A stretch of 64,000 nt of DNA from Dermanyssus gallinae (lineage: Eukaryota > Arthropoda > Arachnida > Mesostigmata > Dermanyssidae): contig QVRM01004004.1 in the NCBI GenBank assembly GCA_003439945.1, positions 496,001 through 560,000 on the forward strand, in the 5' to 3' direction. The position numbers and the translations under genes were made by a program. The notes under the pieces were generated by a model. That model had not been told where the DNA came from, did no database searches, and saw only the letters and a program-made list of their open reading frames with translations. Shown in pieces: positions 43,641-55,821 of the stretch; positions within the stretch are counted from its first letter, which is position 1, and every line of letters begins with the position of its first letter.

Positions 43641-46361
43641 ATAAACTCTGCATATAAGCTTCTTCTGATGAAAATCGAGAGCGCAGTCAGGCCTTTGTGT
43701 CAAGCGCTGTATGTACTGTACGCTGACTCTGTAATTGCTCTCTATCCAGTATACTCATCCTTTTTGGGATTGTCTACCCTTGCAAGAATCAGCAGATTTA
43801 GCAGACCACTCAAACTGCTGAAACTCGTCATGGCGATTCTGCACAAAAACCAAATTGATATAGGCGAAAGTGTTGTGGAAGGAAAGGAATGCACTTAAAA
43901 TATCATATTTCTCATCATTTATATCACTATACTCAGTATACACAGAGCGAGCTTTGTTTTGCTCGCTATCGGGCTGTTTACCGCTCCAGCAAACGAGAGT
44001 TATTGGAGTGGTGCGCGTCTTGTAAGCGCTGGACAGTCAACTGCATGGTGTTTAACGCATTGCTGCAAGCAGACATACCAACAGATGCACGCAGTGTTGG
44101 TTCCACTGAGCCCTCATGGAACTCAGAATTCAAATTCAGCATGTGACAGTACCTTGGTTGCACAATGCGACTATCGAAAGTGATTTCGAAGGTGACGCAA
44201 TTGAAAATCGGTATATCTTCAAATGTTTTTCACATCTAAGCATATAGTACATCCGCGTTAAAGGCATAAGGGCACACATTTCCACATAAATTGTAATGCT
44301 TCTTATATTTTTTGGGTTCGGAATGCTGCATATATAATATAGACATTAAAAAGTAAATCTCATATTATAGAAAGCTTACCTTATGCTCATGTAATAATGT
44401 TGTAAAAGCTGCATCGCCTATTGTCCGTTATTTTTAGAAGGGACCGAAATAGCCATTCTAAATACTTGGACACGTATCGAGGAATATCACGACTATTTTA
44501 AAAATAACGCTCTCGTCAACAAAATCATTCTAAACAAAGATGAATTAAGAATCAATACGTTCGAAAACAGTCTAACATAACCACCGGTCTATTCTGCATG
44601 GTTCTTGTTATTCTCTCTTGCTGCACTCATCTTTTGCAGGACCATGGACTGATGGATACTGCTCTTCTGATTGACATTCTGCAAGTTTTCTTAGCTATTT
44701 ACATGAATTTACTAAACGCCTCACTAGCGAGCTAGGCTGCTTAGAGCAAGGCATTTCTATGTAGTTAGTGTTCACGCAGTTCACCATTGCACGAACCTTG
44801 AAAACAGCCAAGAAATCAGCATATCCTGTGCTGGCTAGTTTACGGCGCATATACAACATGAACATGCTTAGAATTATAATAAGAAGCTGAAAGTAGACGA
44901 GTCGAGCGGCTAGCTTCAGCGATGCGTCATCGAAAGTGTTAACCTTCACAATACACGATTATTTGCTCTAGCTATAAATAATTTCTCCAACCAACCCCGG
45001 CCAAACTCTCGTCGGTGTGTGTGTGTATTGGATCCCCGAGATGATCTCTTATGCAATTACTTCAGATGTTCTCTCTCGAGATTTTGCATATATATGACTT
45101 TTTTCCGTAATCTATTCCGCATCAGGTTCGTTTTAGGTGGAACTTTTCCGGCTATGTTCTTCGGAAATTAGGACCGTTTTTGACAACAAACCCTAACGAC
45201 AGCGTAAATATGATAACCAAGCACAAAATCCAAGTACGTATTCATGCACTGCCGATATGTCCACACTCAAGAAATACATCCTACAGATACATTATACTGT
45301 CAATTAAATGAAATACATCCTTACACCTGAGATTGAAATTGCGATCGAGCACACCAGAAGTATTGCGCGCAAGCTACCCGCTGTTCACGCCGACACGCGG
45401 CGTCATACGATTGTAGTCTGTGCATGAGGTACATAGTAACTTTTCTCCTATCCGACCCGAAGTAAGCTTTAGGAAGGCACGGCCCTTCATTCGTATGCAC
45501 ATTTATCACTTTACAGTGAAAACACTAAATGTTTTACCTTATCAGTGAATCTCTGCACAATCCACCAGTTCTCTACACGTAAATGAAAGCATTTTTACGT
45601 ATTCCAGCTGTAGTCACGAAGCGCGTTGCCTGCTTGACAGTTACCGACTGATCACAACGGAAAACGATAATAGTATTCTGCTCGAATCAGTGTGACGGAC
45701 AGTATGATACTGATCTACAACAGTGTCAGTTGAAAACAATCCTATAATCTCCATGCATGTTTAGATCAGACGCAAACCTTTACTTCAATTGAACCTTGCA
45801 TTCAGGCGCCCATGTACCGACAAACGCCAGTTGTCAGTTTATCGATTTCCAAGTCAGGTTATTCAGCTTCTCGAAAATCTCGAAACACAGAAGAAGGGCT
45901 GTGAGTGGAAAAGCGCTGTTTACTTTTTAGATACTTTTGATGTCATAAATCTGGTTTATTTGCAGACAGGTGCACGATATACTCCAATTAGTTACAGCAG
46001 ATCTTGGCTGTTGTTGTTGTTGTTGTTGGTGTGCCACGTGGTACGTGCATCTATTTAGTGAAGGCTCTATACTAAGTCGTCAAAATAACAACAACCCAAG
46101 TGTTTCGATGTTGAGTGACGCTCTGCTGAGTACTCATTGACAAGCAGCCTTTCTAAGATTTTACTGTCAAATTTCATCACATGCTCGTGGACGTCGCCGT
46201 CAGAAATAGGGGAAATATTTCACGCTTCGCCGGGTAAACTTACATCAACGATAACAGAGCGACATAAGCTTAGTTTCTTTGGAAGGCCCACTAGCTGTCA
46301 ACGGAAATTCCTGACAATTCGTTGGACAAGTCCAAGTCCGCTTGCTGAACGCGCTTTTCCA

Positions 46362-46394
<33 letters not shown>

Positions 46395-46464
46395 ACCGGC
46401 AAATTTATTTGTCCGTGTTGTCTGTTATCACAATGTGTCACATAACGCACTGAAAACTAACGAC
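43641..46464. other. No recognised gene; (TTG)n and (AT)n tracts
   Basis: Short (TTG)n at 46009-46028 and (AT)n at 46364-46391. Nothing else recognised in about 2.8 kb. Confidence 0.35.
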
Positions 46465-46690
46465 TCAATGCTCTAGGTCCAAGATGGGGCTGGTCCACCT
46501 GGCCAAAGTTCCTCTCACCGACGCGGCGTTCCCCCTCTGAACGTCTAACGACAAGCGCTGCAGTAAGTACTCCCCCGCTCTTTTGTCTCCTGTAGCAACC
46601 ACCAATCTTCTCCCGACGTCTCTGAGTAATTTTTTGGTAAGCAACCCTGGTCCCCCTAACGTCTCAAAAGCTAGAGGTGAGAACAAGTGG
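46465..46690 (-). pseudogene. LINE ORF2 C-terminal fragment
   Basis: The minus-strand frame reads FSPLAFETLGGPGLLTKK, then RRLVVATGDKRAG and LLQRLSLDVQRGNAASVRGT. This block is conserved at the C-terminus of a group of endonuclease-RT LINE proteins (F-P-x-A-x-E-T ... TGD-R ... QRLS-x-x-QRGNA). It is homologous to the plus-strand fragment ending at 50571. Roughly 70 codons, no RT domain nearby, so 5'-truncated. Confidence 0.62.
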
Positions 46691-47384
46691 GGATAATATA
46701 TATATATATATATCCTGGTCTCTTAAATCGGCAGTTGAGGTTTCGTACCACCCAGCGAAGGTCTGTTATTTTGTCGAGTTTGGCTGAGTTCAGAAGGATG
46801 TCAAACATATCCCAATAATATTAATATATACACACGGACGATGGCCTTTTCTGAAAAATGCCTTTTATTGTTACAATTGTTAAAAATGTGTAATTATGGA
46901 ATGAAAATTATGCACAATAAGGAATTACTGAATTTAAATAAGAGTGGCGTCTGCAGAAGACAGTCCGATAAAAAAATATATCCGTTTTGTTTATTGTTGT
47001 TATATATAAAATTAGCCGCGCTCGAGGAAGCTGTCGCTTTAATCCAGTTAGTCGCCGGGGACTCTCTAACACGAAATATGCCTAAAATGAGTTATTCCAC
47101 TTGTTTGATGCTTCCTATTATTACTACTAGCTAAAAAGCACAGAGCACTTGATTTTGACTCAGTATTTTCTACTTCAAATTAGGTCTAATTAAAGCTGCG
47201 ACTAGTAACATATTTGTTGCTCAGGCTCATTTCGCTGTCACAAAGACATGTAGAGTATTACGAATACATTTTCTACTTCTGTTGGATCTGTATTATCTAG
47301 TAGTGCTGTTTGTTTTTTACCAGTTCCTTGAGTCATCTCCAGTCTTTGGTTATTAATTGTTCTACAGTGAGTTTATGATTCAAG
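46691..47384. other. No recognised gene; (AT)n at 46697
   Basis: AT-rich, short frames only. Confidence 0.35.
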
Positions 47385-47790
47385 ATGGCTCTATTATGGC
47401 ATTATACCGACCGTTCCACCGGGCGAAAAAGTGCAGAGATCGCCAATGGGTCTGTCAGCTCACTGCGTGGTACTGACCGCACGTCTGCAAGCAGAACCGG
47501 CAACGTTATTGATCGCGAACTTAGTGAAATCCTTGGATTGAACATACCAAGCGATGATAGCCATGCACAATGTACCTTCTGCACATATGCCGACTGGTGC
47601 ATGCCATTCTATCCCAAAGCTTCGTGGCGAGGTACACATTTAACTGCGCTACCTCTGCCGAGGCCTCCGTCACTCTTCCCTGCCAGTCCAATAAAAATTG
47701 CTGAAATAGTCCTGTAATAGGTGACCTAAACCTGACTCTGATTGTTGCTACTGCCGGTCCGCAACTTACTAGAAGGCGGTTAATCTCCAT
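47385..47790. other. Unrecognised region open on both strands
   Basis: Plus frame 47385-47717 (110 codons) and minus frame 47521-47790 (89 codons) are both open. The minus frame begins MEINRLLVSCGPAVATIRVR, which has a coding look but no family I can name. The plus frame has a Cys-X2-Cys near its C-terminus. Flanking sequence gives no splice or promoter support. It could be part of a transposon ORF. Confidence 0.25.
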
Positions 47791-49271
47791 TCGCGACAGG
47801 CAAAAAATATTGCAGATATGTTGTAAAGCATCCTTTTTAGCTGGGCCAAACTTTGTGTTCTATTGCATTCGTATAAATAAAGGCTTCACATTGTTTGTTT
47901 ATTTGGTATTGACAATGTTTCCCCATACGTTTATCAATTATTTTAGAAGCCTTAGCATACGTAACTGCAAGTGACACTTGACCTTTGCCTGCAGAATAGC
48001 ATGCTCAATACCAAACATTTCAATACCGTCACTGAGGGGCCAAAAAATCAAGGCAGTTTACAGTCTAACGTTATTTTTTTCTATGAGTGCAGAATCCGGT
48101 TTCGACGTAGCCGTGAAATCAGCGAGACATGATTTAAGAATTTTGATCTCCTTCAATGGAGAGCTTGACTTTTTAGCATTAAACCCAGCTTCCATAGACT
48201 TGGTGGCGGAATTGAAATCTACGTGCGTTTGATTTGCAAAGTTTTGTCCTCATTCATGATGACTAGTTGTTGCGGTAATGTACAAGTGGTCCGTATCTGG
48301 ATACAAATAAGATTGATTCTAAATGCTATATCATCGGCTTATAATCGAGCAGCTTAACCTGTTGGGCGATATGTAACCTAAAAGCCCATTACACCTATAA
48401 CTAATCGTAGGCGACGCTAACGTTAACTAGGCCGCTAATCCTTCGACTTCCAATTACACATTGCTGTAGAAATTTTTCAAACGCTTATCCAATCTGTTGT
48501 TTCTAAGGCTATAATTTTCAAACTATTTGTGTTTGTTTCAATTTCAGATAATACATAATTTGGTTACTCGGGACATGAAAAACCCCCACAACTATTTCGG
48601 GTTTAGGACAAGCGTAGCGTCAAAATCGTTCTGAGTCGATGTCGTAATACTACCTGGTAAAGGGTTTTGTTGCAGCCTCTTCGGTTCTGCCTTCGAGGAA
48701 TGTCAATACAGTGTTCCCAGTCTCAATAAATCATCTTATTCGTTCCCCAGGATTACTCCTGTCGGAAAGTGATGTCTCCTTTTTTCTAAGATCCGACGTC
48801 ATTTGACAATGAACTGTATCGTTGGCCCAGGGAAGTTAACTCTTGCGAGAGTAATTGCTTATATGGATAACCGAAGGCGTTCCCGACATGCTCTGCGAGC
48901 GGCAAGAACTGCATTCGACAACACCTGATTTCGTACGTTGAAAAGTGACACGCGCCAGCTCTAGCTTTTTATTAATACAACTTGTGATAGGCGAATCTTT
49001 CAGTAGATCTAGCACCTATACTGACTGTAGGTGCTCCTAACAATTTCATAATTAATTCAAGGGATATTGCCGTCCAACTATATTGGCATCGTGCTACTAT
49101 CAGTTCGGACACGGTTGCCGCCTTTTGCCTCGAGGCCAATATAAGGCCCCCTCTGAGCACAAAATTAAGGGCCAATGAAAATCCCCCGTTTCAGCCAAAT
49201 CGTGTGTCCGTCTTCGATTTTCTTTTTTTCCTCTACCTTTCAAATAAAGAGCCAGTTAAAACTCGAGCGAA
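47791..49271. other. No recognised gene
   Basis: No motif or in-window repeat seen. Confidence 0.35.
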
Positions 49272-49545
49272 GTGGGCGTACCTGGACGACTGCTACACCT
49301 AGTGGCTTCTTTCATCACAGGCCCCTCAGTTAAAGTTGTCAACCTATCGTTTTCTTCTAATACCTTCCCCACGGCTCGAAAAGCCTCTTTCGTGATTCCG
49401 CTTTACAATAAAAGAATGGGTCACAAAGCACCACCCTGTCGTCTAGTATTGCCGGTCGATTATGTCTCCAGCGTATTTGAGAGGAAGATTTTATTGATAC
49501 GGTTTGATAAGCACATCATTGGAGTCCATCAACTTCCTGTCAGCT
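49272..49545 (+). pseudogene. LINE RT fingers fragment
   Basis: The frame reads GVPGRLLHLVASFITGPSVK, then NTFPTARKASFVIPLYNKR and VDYVSSVFERKILLIRFDKH. This matches the RT N-terminal motifs 0-2 of CR1/L2-type LINEs (G-I-P-x-x-L-L..., W-K-x-A-x-V-I-P-L-Y-K-K, S-K-V-F-E-R). The NYRPISLL block is degraded to PPCRLVLPVD. The fragment ends before motif A, and no catalytic residues are present. Confidence 0.72.
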
Positions 49546-50179
49546 GATCGGATCGGTGTTAGCCAAATAGCAATATTGGAACAAATATATTATAATTAAT
49601 TAGTTGTGGGGCAATCGATTGAACTTGCATTTGCGCACAAACGGCAATCTATATTAGATTTAATTGAAACTTCTGAAACGTATAGAAGCTACTAAATCTA
49701 TCTAAGGTTACTGTGCATTTATTCTCGTACTACTTCTCAGGGCATCATACATCAAGGGCCAGGGTGGTCGGCAGGCCGAGTCGAGTGGTTTCGCTCGCAT
49801 CGATTTTTCAGAACTCAAGCTATGCATTTTACTCTTTTAAATATTTATAGTAAGAGTCTAGAGAAGTCAATTGCATTTTCTAGCAATACCACGATTACGT
49901 TTTGGTTCATGGCTACTACGGTATACGCATGACCGACCATCACAAATATATATAGACCTTTTAGGAAATAAAAGCATAATGCAAAAGTATATACATAATT
50001 GCAATTGTATGTTACACGTATGGCGAAAAAGAGCACGTTGTAATGCAAAATGCACTTACGCACTTTTGCCAACACTTTAATGCGTATTCAATGCTGTCGC
50101 CGGATTGGGATCAGCAAAGTCATCACTTCATAAATAGTAGTAACAGAGGAAAGAACGACCCCCAACGTCAATCGAGCCT
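49546..50179. other. No recognised gene
   Basis: AT-rich spacer; frames on both strands at 49845-50080 mirror each other and lack motifs. Confidence 0.35.
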
Positions 50180-50571
50180 GTTTTGTCATTTGCCTCATCG
50201 ACCAACCAGCGTTAATTGTTCCCATATGGGACGCTACCGTGACCGACTCACTTTCATTCTCAATGGTCGGTTTCGGCTCACTTAAAGCTGGTCACGCCGC
50301 GACCCAAGCAGAAAATAACAAGATGAGCAAATACGCGGAACTGACAAGAGCCTATAACTTCAGCCCAGTGGCCTTCGAGACCTCGGGACCATCGTGCCCC
50401 CTGACTGAGAGAACACTTACTAAGTTAGACGAACGTTTAAAGATAACTACTACACACAACAAGAGAGCCGCACAATCTTTACGCCAGAGACTTTCCATTG
50501 ACGTCCAGCGGGGCAACGCGATCTCAATTTTGGGATCGCTTGCCGAATGGTGCAGACCAAGACTGTTCTAG
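50180..50571 (+). pseudogene. LINE ORF2 C-terminal fragment, second copy
   Basis: The plus frame reads SKYAELTRAYNFSPVAFETS, then LKITTTHNKRAAQSLRQRLS and IDVQRGNAISILGS, with a TAG stop at 50569. It is homologous to 46465-46690 on the other strand and extends farther N-terminally. The TAG is followed within about 100 bases by an A/T-rich tail with AATAAATGAAAT-type sequence, plausibly the 3' end of the element. 5'-truncated. Confidence 0.62.
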
Positions 50572-51936
50572 GCTGAAAGTTAACACGTTTATGTACACAG
50601 GATTGTAATATATATTGATTAATGAAATAATAAATGAAATATATTAATATCAACAAATAACTCAATAGGTATATGTTGTACAAATAAACTTAGGTCAGAT
50701 TTAATTGTTGTTGAGCGTCTCTGTCCGAGTCGTTGTCTCCTAGTGTGGACCGCACCCTGAAATACTTGGCGATCGTATCGAACCACTGTCGACGCTTAAT
50801 GTGAGCGATTTAAATTAATTGTCTAAAATTCTACTAGAGGATATGGCCCGTGGATCACCACGCTGAGACTGCGAAGAGTGCTACAAAACCTACAACCAAC
50901 GGCTGTCGACTTGCCTAACCTATTATGAGTAGCAAAAAATGAAAGAAAAACAGAACAAATAAGACACAACAGAAGAAAGGGTGAACGAAGGAGAAGTAGC
51001 GAGAGAGGGTGATAGCGTGATAGAGAGAATACAAGTGAAAAGGCACGATTGATGCGTTTCTTTCGACGCCCTATGCTAGATAGCCACTGTTGTTTTAGCG
51101 AGGAGAGGAGAAGCGGGCAAGGGAGGCTAGGAGGCCGGAGAATCAGCCGCTCGTTAAACTCTAAACGTGTCCTAGTTACGCGCGTCACACAAGTACCCCC
51201 CTGTGGCTATCCGCCGAAAATCACCTCTATTGTTCCTTTGCCTTCGAAGCCGGCCGACGTACACCAACGAAGAAGAATAGACAGACTCGTGTCGTCTAGG
51301 CAAACAGTCCGAAAGGTGCTTTTCCCCTTTCAGATGTTCGCCTTTCTGGAAGAGGAAAGGAATCGCTTCGCTTGCATGAACAGGCACGTCTGGAGTCGTT
51401 TCAGGGCCAATGGTTGTCCTCGGTGGCTTCATAGCCACGTTTGTTAGAGTTGAATTGCTCCGTTCAAATAGCCAGCGCGCAGACAGCTCGACACTACCAC
51501 GTGTTTATTACGCTTTTCTTCTAATTAGTGCAGCCGTCATTTTGCTCCAGTTTTAAACGGGCGGCAAAACGACAAACGTGTTGGGGAATAGTTAAAAATG
51601 CTTTTGTTTGATTTGAAGTATACCACTCCGGGTGGCCGTGTTATGAGCCAACGGCGTTTAACATTTTCTCATATTCATAACGGCTCTATCACATGTATCA
51701 GTTTAAAAATGTGGCCAGCGCAAACGTCGGCATGACTGTTTTGGGCTATGCGTATAACAATGCTTAGCAACCTCTGTTGAGGTACGTAGCTGTCGGCGTA
51801 GTCTGGTTTGGTTAATGCCAAATAAAGCAAGCCTTATCACACTTAAGACCGTGTTTTTCCCCTCTCAATTCGAGAATATGAGTGGATTTCTTTTTGTTTG
51901 ACATGCACACCTAAATACACACGTCGCCCTTATATA
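50572..51936. other. No recognised gene
   Basis: GA-rich tract at 50940-51040. Frames at 50823-51188 (-) and 51049-51447 (+) are low-complexity or motif-free. Confidence 0.35.
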
Positions 51937-53260
51937 CAGAGTGTTCAGGAAAATTTCGAAAAGCGATATAGAAAGTTGGAGAGCTCGTTAGAGCAATTTT
52001 TTCCAATAGATCATGATGGTTTATGAGCAGTCTTGCTTTGTAGTGAGAGTGAGACTACTACTAAAATAATTGACACTGGTGTTGTCGCCCGACCTAGGAG
52101 CACAAAATGTTCGATTGCGAAACTGCCAGTTCTTCTATACAGAAACTAAGCACACAGTTGTGCTCGTGAGAAAATTGAGAGCTGAGAGAATGAGAAAAAC
52201 GCCGGCTAGAAGACGTGACGTGGCCGTTTAGAACAGAATTCGTAAAAACGAAAATTGTATACCTCCAAATAATCTTCCCACCATCATTCACAGCGCTCAA
52301 CACCAACAAATCTAGGCAAACGCTACTTCATGTCGATCGGTACCGGTAAATTTATGACGATCCGATATGTAGTTGCGTAGTAAATAAGGCTTTCCGGAGG
52401 GCATGTCGAGTTTTAGCGGCGGAGGTTAAACTGGTAACCTGTTGTTCACAGACGAGAGTTTTTACGTGATCCCAAAGAAGAAGGTCGAGACTTCTTAACT
52501 CGGGCGATCGCGGTGGCCAAGCGTCCGGTTCGCCTCGGCCTATCCACCGATTCTCGATGGTTACATTGAGGTAATCGCGTACCATAAGAGCGGTGGCGCT
52601 TCATCATACTGGAATAGCATGCTCTAGCAAACACTTTCTAGAACGCCTTACAACAGTCCTGGTTGTGTTTCACTCAGAAATGCGTGGTATGCTTCTCTAC
52701 TCAACCTGTCAAAAAGTATAAGTGGGCCTATGAGGTAGCTGTTCACCAGGCCAGCCTACACAGTGATGTAGAAACGCTTCTGGCGTCTACGCTGGTAAAT
52801 CAAATCATATGCGGGTTCTCACTTGCCTAACAAACAGCGATGTGCCTATTCAACACACCGTATTGTGTTAGGTCATCAATAAAGAGAACAAGGGCAAGGA
52901 ACTCCACATTGGCTTCTACGCATTGCCGCAAAAACCAGGTACATCGCTCGTAATCTGAATTTAGCAGCTTAAACCCACTGGGGTAGGTACGGATGTAGTC
53001 GCTCGGCTCTTAGTACCATGTGGACGGTACTGCGACTTTCATTTACTTTTCGGGCTACTTCCATTGTGTATGCCGAAAGACGATCGATTACTTCCTAAAG
53101 GATGCGCTTTTTCATAGCTGGTGTTCTTGCTACCGAATCTGCCAAATTGTTTGTGAAAACAAATTTTGTAACATACTAAATAGTTGCGTGTGTTTCTAGA
53201 GCTATGACGACTGATTTCTATCTGATGGAGTGGGTCATTTATGCATGCACTCAATCTCGA
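51937..53260 (-). mobile_element. Transposase-bearing relative of the foldback family
   Basis: Starts TA-CAGAGTGTTCAGG at 51937 and continues with the family arm (GAGAGCTCGTTAGAGCAA, GTGAGAGTGAGACTACTACT, CACTGGTGTTGTCGCCCGAC, GGAGCACAAAATG, CACAGCGCTCAACAC) to GGAGGGCATGTCGAG at about 52410. A broken transposase then follows on the minus strand. At its 5' end the sequence TGATGGAGTGGGTCATTTATGC leads into GCACTCAATCTCGACAT at about 53260. These two edges are found brought close together in the centre of the non-autonomous copies. The distal right arm is missing or unrecognisable after about 53260, so the copy is incomplete. Confidence 0.72.
52400..53260 (-). pseudogene. IS630/Tc1/mariner-class transposase, degraded
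   Basis: The minus-strand translation, with several frame changes, gives RSTVHMVLRAERLHPYLPQ (helix-turn-helix end, about 53030-52975). It continues with LNSDYERC, EFLALVLFIDDLTQYGVLNR (region of the first catalytic Asp, about 52895), ENPHMI, SYLIGPLIL, AYHAFLSE, LFQYDEAPP (second Asp region), and then NVTIENRWIGRGEPDAWPPR and SPELRSLDLLLWDHVKTLV (third catalytic block; the usual SPDLTPLDFFLW). This is the animal transposase type marked by RWIGRGGP-x-x-WP-x-RSPDLTPLDFFLWG. Many stops; inactive. In the linked foldback copies this coding part is deleted. Confidence 0.8.
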
Positions 53261-53371
53261 CATAAAATTGACTGATATCTCAATATGTCCGGCCCTTAGT
53301 GCATTGAAAATATGCCTCACGGCGTTAAACAAAACGACAAATTAATTTTCACTAAGCATAACCACTACTAG

Positions 53372-53402
53372 CTATTACTACTACTACTACTACTACTACT
53401 AC
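53372..53402. repeat. (CTA)n microsatellite
   Basis: About ten ACT/CTA units. Confidence 0.9.
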
Positions 53403-54157
53403 CAACAGACAGATAGGAGGAGGAGAGACGAATGAAGACAGAAAATAGAATCAAGGAAAAACACGTCGAAAGTAAAGTAAACGCGGGGTGGGGAGAATGT
53501 ACACACAAGTGAGCAAACCCTTCAATGAAAAACAATATGTCGTTGCCTGACGATGGCGGCACCGACTCAGCGGCACGATAACATCGTCGTCGATGGGTTG
53601 ACGACCACCACGACACTAATGATCGCGAGACAGCAAGATTGTTGGACACTTTTTACAGCTGCTACGAAGCAACAGGTCGACGGACGGAAAAATTGAAGCA
53701 GTGTGCTGTAGCCTGGCAGCTTGCCGGCACTTTGCTTCGTCAGCAGCAGAGAAGGATTTCATCATTTCGTTCGAATGGTAGGATCCCGATAACCGTTTGG
53801 ATTTTATTTGGCAGAAGCAGTACAGTCTCAGCGGGCCCCAGCCAGCCGACCAGCTAAAGTGAGTGACAGACGGCAGGAGATCGACGAGCCTGTCGCTGAG
53901 AAGCAGCACCAGAAGAACAGCCACCTACAACACGCATGACGTTGGAAACTGGTCGGGGCGTCAGAGGGGTGGAGAAACGGATACGTATCACCGCGACCCA
54001 CAAAAGACAGGCTACTACGATTTAGGAAAAAACACACCTGTCAAGGTATCGCTTACAGCAAGGATCAATTCAGTATCTCAGCGGCGTAAGAACAAGTACA
54101 TTTTTGCTCATTTTAAGTACGCATATATGTAACACTTAGACACTTAGACAGTTGTCA
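53403..54157. other. No recognised gene
   Basis: Several overlapping frames on both strands (53368-54132) without a recognisable domain. Confidence 0.35.
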
Positions 54158-54395
54158 GCAGCTTGCGACATGTTACTCGAGAGGGGCACTGCAGTGATCT
54201 CTTTGCTAGGGCCAGGCAGGCAGACAGACAGACAGACAGACGCATAAAACTTTGTACACGCCTGAGAGCACAGTCGACAGATGCACCCCGTATACTTCTC
54301 GTGGAAGTTCGTATTCGTACAGGCCAGCGGTGATGATAACCATGAACTCTGAACCTGGCCTAGACGTGGCGGCTGTCACATGCAAGACCAGTATA
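54158..54395 (+). repeat. Dispersed repeat of about 230 bp, copy 3
   Basis: Matches 36898-37130 directly and 30359-30612 in reverse. It includes a (CAGA)n-type run at 54219-54240 absent from the other two. It ends in TGCAAGACCAG just before an (AT)n array at 54405-54462. The minus-strand frame reads YEYELPREVYGVHLSTVLSG, also seen in copy 1, so one frame is preserved in two copies. Confidence 0.75.
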
Positions 54396-54401
54396 TATGT
54401 A

Positions 54402-54404
<3 letters not shown>

Positions 54405-54462
<58 letters not shown>
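54405..54462. repeat. (AT)n microsatellite
   Basis: About 58 bases of alternating A/T. Confidence 0.96.
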
Positions 54463-54468
<6 letters not shown>

Positions 54469-54573
54469 TAGCATACGCAGACATTATCTCAGATATATAC
54501 AATGACTAGCAAATCCGAGATCGATCCTTTGTAATCAAATGCCAAGCGTTATATAACAAAGAATCAGTCACAG

Positions 54574-55821
54574 CATCAACGTTATAAGAGTAGGCTTTTG
54601 CCTATCGGAGAGGCTGTACGAAGTAGGTGCTTATTCTAAATGCATGCGTATGAAACGAAAACATGTTACCTATCTAGACTGAATGATAAAGGAGAGTAAA
54701 GAAGACAGGGTAGAGGATGCATGCTAGGGATGATGCCGGTCCTGTTAGCCGCTACTGGTTCTGAAAACAGAAAGTTACTCAGATTAGCCTCTAAAACAAC
54801 AACATCAACAATAGCAACAACAGACGAACTTCACTTTTGCATTTTTCTGCAGATGAATTATGTTCACAAAGTCACATTCAGAGCACAAATGATAATGCAA
54901 TATTTGCCTGCTACAGCTCCCATATGACATACACATTATATACGTGAGTCATTCCGTCTATAGCGTACATTTTTTCTTGCCTCGAAACTCCGCTGGACCA
55001 AGTGTGCAGAAATCTACAGGGAATACTAAATAAAATAGGACTAAAAAAACGCGAAATAAACAAGATGATAACAAATCGTGTATTGCTTCATATTGTATTC
55101 GTTTTTACCTAACTTACCCACGTGTGCATTCGTGTTTACCTAACTTACCCACGTATGCGAGTATGCGTGAAATAAAAGACCACGTGTGCACTGTCATCAT
55201 CAACGTTATATCATCAACGTTTTGCCTATCGGAGAAGCTGTACGAGGTAGGTGCTTATTCTAAATGCATGCGTATGAAACGAAAACATGTTACCTATCTA
55301 GACTGAATGATAAAGGAGAGTAAAGAAGACAGGGTTGAGGATGCATGCTAGGGATGATGCCGGTCTTGTTAGCCGCTACTGGTTCTGAAAACAGAAAGTT
55401 ACTCAGATTAGCCTCTAAAACAACAACAACAACAACAATAGCAACAACAGACGAACTGCACTTTTGCATTTCCCTGCAGATGAATTATGTCCACAAAGTC
55501 ACATCCAGAGCACGCATGATAATGCAATATTTGCCTGCTACAGCTCCCATATGACATACACATTATATACGTGAGTCATTCCGTCTATAGCGTACATTTT
55601 TTCTTGCCTCGAAACTCCGCTGGACCAAGTGTGCAGAAATCTACAGGGAATACTAAATAAAATAGGACTAAAAAAACGAGAAATAAACAAGATGATAACA
55701 AATCGTGTATTGCTTCATATTGTATTCGTTTTTACCTAACTTACCCACGTATGCATTCGTGTTTACCTAACTTACCCACGTATGCGAGTATGCGTGAAAT
55801 AAAAGACCACGTGTGCACTGT
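54574..55821 (+). repeat. Tandem segmental duplication, period about 624 bp
   Basis: Unit 1 (about 54574-55197) and unit 2 (about 55198-55821) are nearly identical, differing by scattered substitutions and the length of a CAA run (CAACATCAACAA against a longer CAA tract). Each contains an internal partial repeat of ACTTACCCACGT-TGC. Neither carries a recognised gene, though a 68-69 codon frame is preserved in both. Confidence 0.93.

Noticed and set aside
47385..47717. Possible relationship of this frame to the LINE ORF1 at the window start
   Set aside because: Only a 15-base identity (AGAGATCGCCAATGG) is shared; the following protein sequences do not align.
54206..54509. Isoleucine/tyrosine-repeat proteins encoded by (AT)n tracts here and elsewhere
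   Set aside because: Such frames are products of alternating A/T reading as Tyr-Ile codons and recur at every (AT)n array.
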